Source: CAIVAT01 sp964355945 (lineage in GTDB: Bacteria > Bacteroidota > Bacteroidia > Bacteroidales > FEN-979). From it: a DNA stretch of 34,755 nucleotides. Below are positions 1-6,766 of the stretch, in pieces. The notes under the pieces are model-generated. The model saw nothing but the letters and a program-made list of their open reading frames with translations. It did not search any database and had not been told where the DNA came from. Location: positions 1-34,755 of the forward strand of contig CAYHGE010000031.1 of assembly GCA_964355945.1 (NCBI GenBank), given 5' to 3'. Each line of letters begins with the position of its first letter. The first letter of the stretch is position 1. Both the position numbers and the translations under genes were made by a program.

Positions 1-432
1 GATTTTGATCTCAGTACGAGTTTCTGGATCAACCCAAGCCAGGTTTTCGGAGAGCTCTCCCTGCTTGTTTCCTACCGTTTCCCGAAGATCCTGAGTATCG
101 GCACGGGCCCGACCTATATCCTCAATTACCAGCGGGGTGTAGACAAGAACCTTAACGGACTTGGAGGAAAGATTTTTGTACGGGCCCAGCTCCTGAAGTT
201 TTTTTACCTGTGGACAGAATACCAGGGCATTAACAGCCAGTATGTCAGCGACTGGAGCACCCCCCTTACCTTCGACAATGAATATGTTGATTCCTGGTTC
301 CTGGGTGCTGGGGTCAACATACGGATGGGAAGGCGCTTTGGTATCAACATGGCGGTACTTTATGATGTTCTTCACGGATCGTCCTCTCCGTATTACAGTG
401 CGACGACGTACCGGCTGGGGTTTTCATTTTAA
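1..432 (+). CDS. Outer-membrane beta-barrel protein, C-terminal part (5' truncated)
   Basis: An open frame runs from base 1 to a TAA at 430-432, giving 143 residues with no start inside the window. The product alternates hydrophobic and polar residues, is rich in aromatics and glycine (for example KFFYLWTEYQG and SWFLGAGVNIRMGRRFG), and ends in RLGFSF. A terminal aromatic residue in an amphipathic strand is the usual end of an outer-membrane barrel recognised by the BAM machinery. This points to the last strands of a barrel protein. I do not recognise the specific family. No partner gene is visible because the upstream part is missing, and the IS element begins about 55 bases after the stop. 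Confidence 0.7.
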   Translation, partial: DFDLSTSFWINPSQVFGELSLLVSYRFPKILSIGTGPTYILNYQRGVDKNLNGLGGKIFVRAQLLKFFYLWTEYQGINSQYVSDWSTPLTFDNEYVDSWFLGAGVNIRMGRRFGINMAVLYDVLHGSSSPYYSATTYRLGFSF

Positions 433-548
433 GCTGTAAATAAAAATTTCTCGCAGTATCCATGTAATTAAAAAAGGGTCTTGGCTTGAGTTAGTGGTCA
501 ATCGCTTGCCACACTATCTTTACAAGATAAACATCAAAACCAAAACCC

Positions 549-1625
549 ATGGAAACAACAAATTTAAGACAAAAAGTGAACTTTACCGACAAAAATATCT
601 TTGTTGGAGTGGATGTACACCAAAAAAGTTGGCATATATCCATCATTTTGGACAGCACATACGTTCGATCTTTTACGCAACCACCCTCGGTTGATGCGAT
701 AGTTAACCTACTTCGGCGAGATTATCCGGGAGGCAATTATTTGTGTGGTTATGAGAGTGGATACAGTGGCTTCTGGATACATCGTAAACTTAGTCAAATG
801 GGTGTGCCTTGTAAAGTTTTACATGCTGCCGATATACCGCAATCCATCAAGCAAAAACTAACCAAAAGGGATAGTGTTGACTCGAAAAAGATAGCCGAAG
901 CATTATCTTCAGTGAAAACAAAACCAATCTATGTACCTGATGAAATAAGTGAGCGGGACCGGAGCTTGGTACGTTATCGGGAAAGGCTGTTGAAAGACCT
1001 TACCAGAAGCAAGAATCGTATTCGAAGTTTATTGTACCAGTTTGGCATAGAACTACCGGATCGATTTTCTTCGGGTTGGAGCAACCTGTTTATTGTCTGG
1101 TTACAAGAAACCGACCAGGTTATAGGATCTGCCAGGCTAACCCTTGACCATATGATTGAGCAAATGATCTTACTGCGCAGTTCATTATTAAAAGTGAATC
1201 GAAGCATTAGGAACCTGAAAGAAAGTCCTACATATAAACAAAAAACTGAGTGGCTTTTAAGTATTCCAGGTATTGGACCACTCAGCGCAATAACCATCTT
1301 AACTGAATTGATCGACATTCATCGATTTCCATCCTTCCGGGACCTGAACTCCTTTGTGGGATTATACCCAATGGAGCATTCCACTGGTCAGGATGAACAT
1401 AAGGGGTCTATTATGATCAGACACAATAAACATTTACGGAAACTTCTTGTAGAAGACGCCTGGGTGGCAATTCGCCATGATCCGGCATTAACGCTGGCGT
1501 TTACTCAATGGACTAAGAGAATGACCTCCAAACGGGCGATTGTCAAGATTGCAAGAAAATTGCTCAGCAGGATCAGATATGTATTGATAAATGAAACTCA
1601 GTATATCAATGGAATAGAAAAATAA
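549..1625 (+). CDS. IS110-family transposase (DEDD RuvC-like recombinase)
   Basis: The 358-residue product has the family's two parts. The N-terminal RuvC-like domain shows the DEDD set: D22 in FVGVDVHQKSWH, E69 in CGYESGYSGFW, and D108 and D111 in KRDSVDSKK. The C-terminal Transposase_20-type domain begins at the helix-hairpin-helix-like LLSIPGIGPLSAITIL and continues through RFPSFRDLNSFVGLYP and HSTGQ, the region that holds the catalytic serine in this family, then HNKHLRKLLVEDAW. Enzymes of this family recombine DNA through a circular intermediate and use an element-encoded RNA to choose the target. The gene appears full length and undamaged. ATG 549 fits the usual N-terminal spacing to D22. 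No Shine-Dalgarno is visible, which is ordinary in this phylum. Confidence 0.95.
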   Translation: METTNLRQKVNFTDKNIFVGVDVHQKSWHISIILDSTYVRSFTQPPSVDAIVNLLRRDYPGGNYLCGYESGYSGFWIHRKLSQMGVPCKVLHAADIPQSIKQKLTKRDSVDSKKIAEALSSVKTKPIYVPDEISERDRSLVRYRERLLKDLTRSKNRIRSLLYQFGIELPDRFSSGWSNLFIVWLQETDQVIGSARLTLDHMIEQMILLRSSLLKVNRSIRNLKESPTYKQKTEWLLSIPGIGPLSAITILTELIDIHRFPSFRDLNSFVGLYPMEHSTGQDEHKGSIMIRHNKHLRKLLVEDAWVAIRHDPALTLAFTQWTKRMTSKRAIVKIARKLLSRIRYVLINETQYINGIEK

Positions 1626-1659
1626 TTGAACATGTTTGTTTATATAGACTCTCAAATAG

Positions 1660-1800
1660 TTAAGGCCGGAGTACTTCGAAAATCTTGTGAGAAAATCACA
1701 CTTCGCAGTTTGTGCCCGGGTATTTTACTAAAATTTTTAATAGATACTTGTGGCCACGTAAAAGTGGACTACTAATAGGAGAATGAGAGATTTAGTAAAC
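1660..1800 (+). ncRNA. Candidate IS110/IS1111 guide (bridge/seek) RNA downstream of the transposase
   Basis: This non-coding stretch lies inside the element, after the transposase stop. Three pairings are visible. TGTGA 1686-1690 pairs with TCACA 1696-1700 around a GAAAA loop. TTTACTAAA 1724-1732 pairs over nine bases with TTTAGTAAA 1791-1799. Inside that long stem, CCAC 1754-1757 pairs with GTGG 1764-1767 around GTAAAA. A long stem with unpaired flanks and an inner hairpin is the sort of layout expected for a guide loop. IS1111-group elements are known to carry their RNA on this side. The boundaries, the processing and the guide positions are inferred, not seen. The rest of the gene-free stretch 1626-1975 holds the hairpin at 1847-1881 and the repeat at 1927-1961. 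Confidence 0.4.
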
Positions 1801-1846
1801 AAATAAAAAAATGCACTAACTTTGGATGGGCAATATATGATCTTAC

Positions 1847-1881
1847 GAAGGGAAGTGAGGATTTAACTCCTCCTTCCTTTC
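1847..1881. other. Long imperfect hairpin right of the IS element
   Basis: GAAGGGAAG (1847-1855) pairs with CTTCCTTTC (1873-1881), and GAGGA (1857-1861) pairs with TCCTC (1868-1872). This makes a 14-pair stem with one bulged T, one G-T pair and a 6-base loop. No T-tract follows on either strand, so it is a poor intrinsic terminator. It lies about 25 bases beyond the proposed right end of the IS. It may therefore belong to the pre-insertion intergenic region behind the barrel gene that ends at 432. Confidence 0.5.
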
Positions 1882-1926
1882 AAAAGAAATTACAAAATCC
1901 TTCCAAGGCCTAAATTAATTCATAGG

Positions 1927-1961
1927 AGATTTTCGCAGATTACGGCGCAGATTTTCGCAGA
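1927..1961. repeat. Degenerate CGCAGATT-type direct repeat
   Basis: The 13-mer AGATTTTCGCAGA occurs at 1927-1939 and again at 1949-1961, with a related GCGCAG between, giving a 22-base period. It ends 14 bases before the ATG of the NTF2-like gene, so it would lie in or near that gene's leader. I recall similar CGCAGATT strings between genes in many Bacteroidota genomes, but cannot verify that here. Confidence 0.6.
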
Positions 1962-1975
1962 CAAAAAAATAGCCG

Positions 1976-2479
1976 ATGAAGGTAATTACAGTGTTTTTTC
2001 TTATTGTTTTCTCGGTCAGTCAGCAGCCATTGGATGCGCAGAATAACAATGACAGTCTGAAAATCCTGTTGAACCAGGTTCTCGACCAGTGGCACCGTGA
2101 TGCTGCAACATTCAATCATAGTAGATATATCGGCGCCATGACTGATGATGGCCTGTTCATTGGTACCGATGCCACTGAAAACTGGTCGACTGCGGAATTC
2201 AGCACCTGGAGCAAACCATACTTTGACAAAAAAAAGACATGGGATTTTAAACCTTTCAACAGGCATTTATTTGTTGGCGAAAATGTTGCAACTGCGTGGT
2301 TTGACGAGTTGCTCGACACGCAAATGGGGGTATGTCGTGGTTCAGGCGTCCTTCGAAAAATTGACGGCCACTGGAAAATCGCACAATATGTGCTCTCCAT
2401 GACCATTCCAAACGATATCGCGAAAAAAGTCACCCAGCTTAAATCTGCAACCGACTCTTCCCTGCTCATTGTCAGATAA
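1976..2479 (+). CDS. Secreted NTF2-like (SnoaL_3-type) protein
   Basis: The 167-residue product begins with a signal peptide (MKVITVFFLIVFSVS, with cleavage likely near LDAQ). The mature part looks like a SnoaL_3/DUF4440-type nuclear transport factor 2 fold. It contains DQWHRDAATFNHSRYIGAM, then TDDGLFIGTDATENW, then KKTWDFKPFNRHLF, then WFDELLDTQMGVCRGSGVL and DGHWKIAQYVLSM at the end of the cone-shaped domain. Such proteins are small periplasmic or extracellular folds whose ligand is usually unknown, and no catalytic function can be assigned. ATG 1976 starts the signal peptide directly. The gene stands alone: an IS lies upstream, and the next gene has its own -7 box about 125 bases after the stop. 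Confidence 0.8.
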   Translation: MKVITVFFLIVFSVSQQPLDAQNNNDSLKILLNQVLDQWHRDAATFNHSRYIGAMTDDGLFIGTDATENWSTAEFSTWSKPYFDKKKTWDFKPFNRHLFVGENVATAWFDELLDTQMGVCRGSGVLRKIDGHWKIAQYVLSMTIPNDIAKKVTQLKSATDSSLLIVR

Positions 2480-2603
2480 ACAGCCCCTTCCTGCCTGCAT
2501 TGAATCTGAATCTCTTCACTGCAGAATAATCGACCAAATTTTCCATTTTGCAGTCATATTCTGCCATCCTGTCTAGAAGATTCAGGCACCTTCATGAAAT
2601 CGT

Positions 2604-2611
2604 TAACTTTG
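2604..2611 (+). promoter_or_regulatory. -7 box (TAACTTTG) for the TonB-receptor-like gene
   Basis: TAACTTTG matches the Bacteroidota -7 consensus TAnnTTTG exactly. No clear TTTG -33 element is seen about 20 bases upstream. Transcription would start near 2616-2618, which leaves almost no leader for the ATG at 2622 and about 20 bases for the ATG at 2637. This is why 2637 is preferred. Confidence 0.5.
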
Positions 2612-2636
2612 CAATTCTCCTATGCTCCGATGCTCC

Positions 2637-5054
2637 ATGATAAATCGTTTTGTTGTTATTGTACTTCTTTTCTTAGTGATTCCATTATCCTTGCTTTCAC
2701 AAATCAAAAATCCCGGGATGGTCTCAGGCCGGGTGATGGAACAACAAACCCGCACCCCTGTAGAGTATGCCAACATTGTACTTCGCGACACGGTAAATCA
2801 CAAGATGGTTACCGGCGTGGTGTCAGACAGCAACGGGTATTTCAGGATGAAAGATGTTCCTCCGGGTTCTTACTATCTTGAATACACCTTTATCGGATAT
2901 GAAAAGCAAAGGTCAAAGACATTCAGCATTACCCGGAAGCAACCTCAGTACGAGTTAGGTGTTTTGGCGCTTACTTCATCCGCAACTACCATGGATGAAG
3001 TTACCATTACTGCCGAGAAATCGATGATGGTGAACAAAATTGACCGGAAGGTATTTAATGTTCAGAAAGACATCCAGGCACAAACCGGCACCGTGAGCGA
3101 CGTACTGCAAACGATCCCTTCCGTTTCCGTGGACATGGACGGCAATGTCAGCCTCCGCGGATCGGGAAGCGTGACAGTCCTCATCAACGGAAGACCATCG
3201 GTTATGGCAGGCGCTGCCAACCTTGAACAAATGCCGGCTGCCCTGATCGAGAAGATTGAAGTCATCACGAACCCGTCCGCCAAATACAAGCCTGACGGAA
3301 CAGCCGGCATCATCAACATCATCCTGAAGAAGGAGCAAAAAACCGGGCTTAATGGCATTTTTGGCGCCAACGTTGGAAGCAACGACCGTTACAATACCAA
3401 CCTGCAGCTCAATTTCAACACCGGGAAAGTCAATCTTTTCGGGAGTTATGGCTTCAGGCAGGACTACCGGCAGCGAACGAGCGTAAGCTCGACACAAACC
3501 ATTGATACAGCGCAGAACACCTCAACTTATTACGATCAGAATACCAACGGCTTTGCAAAACCCAAATCACACCTTGGCCAGTTAGGAATTGACTGGTCGC
3601 CAACTAAAAAGGATGCTGCAGGACTTTCAGGAACAATCAATATCAGGAAAGTACAACGTGATGATGTGACCGACAATGTTTACAAGGATTCAACCATGCA
3701 GCCCGATGAGATATTCACCAGGTATCATGAAGGGGATGAGGACGAGTCAAGCCTGGGGCTGAAAACATACTACGAACATACGTTCAATGCCAAAGACGGG
3801 CATGTGCTGAAGGCTGATTTTGAATATCAGTCGGATGCGGAATCAGAGGATCATTATTATACCAACGATTACTCATTTCCCGACACTTATCCGGAAGAGA
3901 AAAACAGGGTTACGGGTAACAACAGCGAGCAAAGCCTGAACCTTTCGGTGAACTACACCCGTCCGCTCTGGAAAGATGCTGCCCTTGAGGCCGGTTACGA
4001 AGGTACCATGCAGCTTACTGACCAGGTACAAGATGTGTATGACTGGCAGGCACAAACAGCACAATGGGTCAGCGACACTTCTCAGTATAATAGCTTTTAC
4101 GCGCGGCAGACTGTTCACGCGTTGTACTCCACTGTTAGCTGGAGTTGGAAGAAGTTCAGTGTAATGGGCGGCTTGCGGGCGGAAGAAGCCCTGGTGCACC
4201 TTGAATTCAGAACCCTGGATACCCTGACAAACACCAACTATTTTGCCCTCTATCCCACCCTTCACATGAGTCTTGCTTCCGGGAAAAACGAATGGCAACT
4301 CAACTACAGCAAACGGGTAAACAGGCCGGATGGGGAGGATATGAATCCTGTCCCCGAATACCGCGACCCGCGGAACCTTTTTGTGGGAAACCCTGAGCTG
4401 AAGCCAGAGGAGATCCACTCGCTTGAATTTGGCTATGCCATAAAACTTGATGCGGTGAACCTGATTCCAACACTCTTCTACCGGTATAAAGTAAACGGTT
4501 TCACGATGGTCACCACCCCGCTGAATGACACCGTGCTGATCACCACCTTCGAAAACCTGGCGAAAGACCAGTCTGCCGGACTCGACTTCAGCGGAACAGC
4601 ACAAATTGCGAAAATCATCAACCTGAACTTCGGCCTTTCCGGTTACTACAGCCAGATCGATGCCTCAAATATCGGCTACAGCAGCGCCAAATCGACCTTT
4701 TCATGGAATGCCAAACTCAATGGCTCCATCAGCATCACCAAATCCACCATGTTCCAGGTGAACGGACAGTATCGCTCAGAAGTCCTTACACCACAAGGGT
4801 TCCGCAAACCAACCTGGGTAATAAACCTTGGATTCAGGCAGGATTTCTGGAAGAAAAAACTATCGCTGATTGCGACGGTTTCCGATCTTTTCGACTCACA
4901 ATCCATGAAAACCAGCATCAATACTGCCAGCATGATTCAAAATTCAACCCGGCGCCGCGATGCCCGGGTCATTTACGGCGGCGTTATATTCAACTTCGGC
5001 ACCAATGGTAAAAAAGCCAAAGAGGCGAAATTTGAGTTTGACAACGGGATGTAA
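2637..5054 (+). CDS. TonB-dependent receptor-like outer-membrane protein (OMP_b-brl_3 type)
   Basis: The product has 805 residues from the preferred ATG 2637; ATG 2622 would add five residues ahead of the signal peptide. After the signal sequence (MINRFVVIVLLFLVIPLSLLSQ) comes a carboxypeptidase-regulatory-like beta-sandwich of about 90 residues (VSGRVMEQQTRTPVEYANIVL, then SDSNGYFRMKDVPPGSYYL). A plug domain follows (VSDVLQTIPSVSVDMDGNVS, then GRPSVMAG and IEVITNPSAKYKPDGTAGII). The remainder is a long barrel of the outer-membrane beta-barrel family type, including NRPDGEDMNPVPEYRDPRNL and FVGNPELKPEE. The family sits in the outer membrane and is TonB-linked, but its substrates are mostly unknown. 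No SusD-like partner or TonB system gene lies nearby, so it is probably not a polysaccharide-utilisation SusC. Confidence 0.88.
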   Translation: MINRFVVIVLLFLVIPLSLLSQIKNPGMVSGRVMEQQTRTPVEYANIVLRDTVNHKMVTGVVSDSNGYFRMKDVPPGSYYLEYTFIGYEKQRSKTFSITRKQPQYELGVLALTSSATTMDEVTITAEKSMMVNKIDRKVFNVQKDIQAQTGTVSDVLQTIPSVSVDMDGNVSLRGSGSVTVLINGRPSVMAGAANLEQMPAALIEKIEVITNPSAKYKPDGTAGIINIILKKEQKTGLNGIFGANVGSNDRYNTNLQLNFNTGKVNLFGSYGFRQDYRQRTSVSSTQTIDTAQNTSTYYDQNTNGFAKPKSHLGQLGIDWSPTKKDAAGLSGTINIRKVQRDDVTDNVYKDSTMQPDEIFTRYHEGDEDESSLGLKTYYEHTFNAKDGHVLKADFEYQSDAESEDHYYTNDYSFPDTYPEEKNRVTGNNSEQSLNLSVNYTRPLWKDAALEAGYEGTMQLTDQVQDVYDWQAQTAQWVSDTSQYNSFYARQTVHALYSTVSWSWKKFSVMGGLRAEEALVHLEFRTLDTLTNTNYFALYPTLHMSLASGKNEWQLNYSKRVNRPDGEDMNPVPEYRDPRNLFVGNPELKPEEIHSLEFGYAIKLDAVNLIPTLFYRYKVNGFTMVTTPLNDTVLITTFENLAKDQSAGLDFSGTAQIAKIINLNFGLSGYYSQIDASNIGYSSAKSTFSWNAKLNGSISITKSTMFQVNGQYRSEVLTPQGFRKPTWVINLGFRQDFWKKKLSLIATVSDLFDSQSMKTSINTASMIQNSTRRRDARVIYGGVIFNFGTNGKKAKEAKFEFDNGM

Positions 5055-5072
5055 CCCTACTGATAGATTTTT

Positions 5073-5080
5073 TACCTTTG
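5073..5080 (+). promoter_or_regulatory. -7 box (TACCTTTG) of the glycosyltransferase-uvrC operon
   Basis: TACCTTTG matches TAnnTTTG exactly and sits in the only non-coding gap before five tightly packed genes. A start near 5085 would leave a leader of about 17 bases to the GTG at 5102, which supports that start. No convincing -33 TTTG lies at the usual distance. Confidence 0.5.
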
Positions 5081-5101
5081 CCGGATAAATGATCCCTCCT
5101 T

Positions 5102-6748
5102 GTGGCGTTGAAATACAGGATTTCTGCATCTCTATCATTAAACACCTTTTGGATGTTATGCCTGGGGCTCATCATTCTGCGATTTCTATTTCCGGGATTT
5201 GAAACCCATGATGTCACTGCATTTCTTTCTGAAGATGTGGCCGCGCACTATCTCTGGCTTCCGGCTTTCTTCATCCATGATGACCTTGGAATCCACAACT
5301 TTGGATGGATGGAACAAATACTCAGGCAATACCAGCCATTCATCGGGTATCGGCAAGCCTTCCTGCAAACCGGGACTCCCGACCAGGTCTTCGCCTATTC
5401 GATGGGGATGGCACTGCTATTTTCTCCATTCTTCTTCATTGGTCATTTTATTGCACTGATTTCCGGATTGCCGGCAGACGGATTTTCATATCCTTACCAG
5501 GCTGCAATGGCCGTTGGCGGATTGTGCTGGAGCACACTGGGATTGTGGCTTCTCCGCAAACTCCTTTTATCGTACTTCTCTGAAATAATTTCCGCCATCA
5601 CCATGGTCATGATTGTGGCTGCAACCGGTTATGCCGGACTTGCTGCCTTTAACGGTGGAGCCCCTGAAAACCTGCTCTTTACACTTTATGTTGCACTCCT
5701 GCTGTTAACTTCCGAATTACTTCGCCGGCCAGGGTATGGCGCAGCCATTGGGATCGGGTTGATTGCGGGACTGATCTTCCTCGTCAGACCATTTGACATC
5801 ATATTCATGGCGCCATGGATTGGGTATCTTGCAATGCGATTATTCCGCAAACATGCGCATCTCGGGGCATTCATGATCTTTTTCTTTGGCAGCACAGTAT
5901 TTTTGCAGATAATCTACTGGAAGATTTTTACAGGCCATCATTATTACAACACCGGAACCTTTTTCCCCGAATCCCGGGCAGCTTTTATACCTTACCTCGC
6001 ATTGGGATCACTTCCAGCCGGATTGATCATCCGGTACCTGGCGGGCAAAAAATTCTTCGTACAATATGCCCTGTTGTTTGTTTGTTGTTGTTTTGCCGGA
6101 ATAAACCTCTCTTATTCCATTGGTTATCAGGTTAAACTAAACCAATATCCGCTCGCACCGGCAACTGTTTTTTATCGTTACGATCGTGCGGAGGAAATTC
6201 CTGACTCACTCCGTTTTTCGGCCCGGACGTATGTGAAGGATGAAACAGAGGTGATGAACCATCCTGAATGGTTTAAAACCCGCCGGATCTATACCCTACC
6301 TGCTTCTACAGTGAAGCTCAACGACCGGAACCGGTTTTCACCGGGGATCAACGCCCCGTTGTCTGACTTTTCCTCAAAACCCTGGATCGGGTTGAGAGCC
6401 AGGGCCATGGTGTTCTGCTCCGGCCCGGCCGCTGAAAATAGCGGAAACCTGGTCATGACCATTCTCCGAGATCAGAAAGCAGTTAACTGGATGGGAACGC
6501 CGGTCAATGGCAAAAACCTGAAAACCGGGCAATGGAATGAGGTCACGCTCAATTACCTGATCAAAGATGCTCAGGTGAATGACCGGCTGCAAACCTACCT
6601 TTGGTATACTGGCAGCCAGCAGATCCTCCTTGGCTCACTGACTGTAACATTGTATGAAATAAACCATGAGGATTCAACCTGGAAAAACCTTCCAGGTTTG
6701 TTCTCAAAAAATCTCCTCCACTTAAATGACCCTGCCAATGCTGATTAG
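5102..6748 (+). CDS. Polytopic membrane protein, putative GT-C-like/glycosylation-linked protein
   Basis: The 548-residue protein starts at GTG 5102. It has hydrophobic segments at about residues 14-30, 98-120, 132-152, 160-183, 189-205, 213-229, 232-245, 253-272, 292-312 and 317-338. A soluble tail of about 210 residues, probably beta-rich, follows. Between the first two segments is an acidic loop (FLSEDVAAHYLWLPAFFIHDD) ahead of YSMGMALLFSPFFFIGHFIA. A first external loop with acidic residues is typical of GT-C enzymes, and the next gene is GT-C-like. I recognise the loop pattern from uncharacterised Bacteroidota membrane proteins but cannot name a family. It is the first gene of the operon, and its last 23 bases overlap the next gene. 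Glycosyltransferase activity is inference from fold type and neighbours. Confidence 0.72.
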   Translation: MALKYRISASLSLNTFWMLCLGLIILRFLFPGFETHDVTAFLSEDVAAHYLWLPAFFIHDDLGIHNFGWMEQILRQYQPFIGYRQAFLQTGTPDQVFAYSMGMALLFSPFFFIGHFIALISGLPADGFSYPYQAAMAVGGLCWSTLGLWLLRKLLLSYFSEIISAITMVMIVAATGYAGLAAFNGGAPENLLFTLYVALLLLTSELLRRPGYGAAIGIGLIAGLIFLVRPFDIIFMAPWIGYLAMRLFRKHAHLGAFMIFFFGSTVFLQIIYWKIFTGHHYYNTGTFFPESRAAFIPYLALGSLPAGLIIRYLAGKKFFVQYALLFVCCCFAGINLSYSIGYQVKLNQYPLAPATVFYRYDRAEEIPDSLRFSARTYVKDETEVMNHPEWFKTRRIYTLPASTVKLNDRNRFSPGINAPLSDFSSKPWIGLRARAMVFCSGPAAENSGNLVMTILRDQKAVNWMGTPVNGKNLKTGQWNEVTLNYLIKDAQVNDRLQTYLWYTGSQQILLGSLTVTLYEINHEDSTWKNLPGLFSKNLLHLNDPANAD

Positions 6749-6766
6749 CAAAAACCTGGAAGGTTT
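6685..6766. repeat. Pair of inverted 15-bp palindromes spanning a gene junction
   Basis: AAACCTTCCAGGTTT (6685-6699) and its exact reverse complement AAACCTGGAAGGTTT (6752-6766) flank the junction of two operon genes. Each copy is itself a hairpin with a 6-bp stem and a 3-base loop, and the two can also pair with each other across 52 bases. Both are translated, as KNLPGLF near the end of the first protein and KNLEGLN near the start of the second. They resemble small REP-like palindromes. Confidence 0.8.

Larger units (their letters stand above)
489..1821 (+). mobile_element. IS110-family insertion sequence, likely IS1111 group (ends approximate)
   Basis: The element is defined by its DEDD transposase at 549-1625. 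An 8-base inverted pair, AGTTAGTG at 489-496 and CACTAACT at 1814-1821, could be the subterminal inverted repeats that mark the IS1111 group. Eight bases could also match by chance over this search space, so the ends are provisional, and a few bases usually lie outside such repeats. A 6-bp stem-loop (TATCTT-TAC-AAGATA, 515-529) sits just before the transposase. Only about 60 bases precede the gene, whereas about 195 non-coding bases follow it. That asymmetry places any guide RNA downstream. No terminal inverted repeats or target-site duplication are apparent, as is normal for the family. Confidence 0.55.

Noticed and set aside
494..694. Short open frame overlapping the transposase start
   Set aside because: Another frame of the transposase sequence; the DEDD motifs are in the frame from 549.
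1847..1881. Rho-independent terminator
   Set aside because: The stem is long but neither strand has a following T-tract; kept only as a hairpin.
3873..4604. 243-codon open frame antisense to the TonB-receptor-like gene
   Set aside because: Lies wholly inside a well-supported gene, has no domain resemblance, and its composition follows the sense codons.
2637..5054. SusC of a polysaccharide-utilisation locus
   Set aside because: No SusD-like gene follows and the barrel resembles the shorter OMP_b-brl_3 type, not a 1,000-residue SusC.
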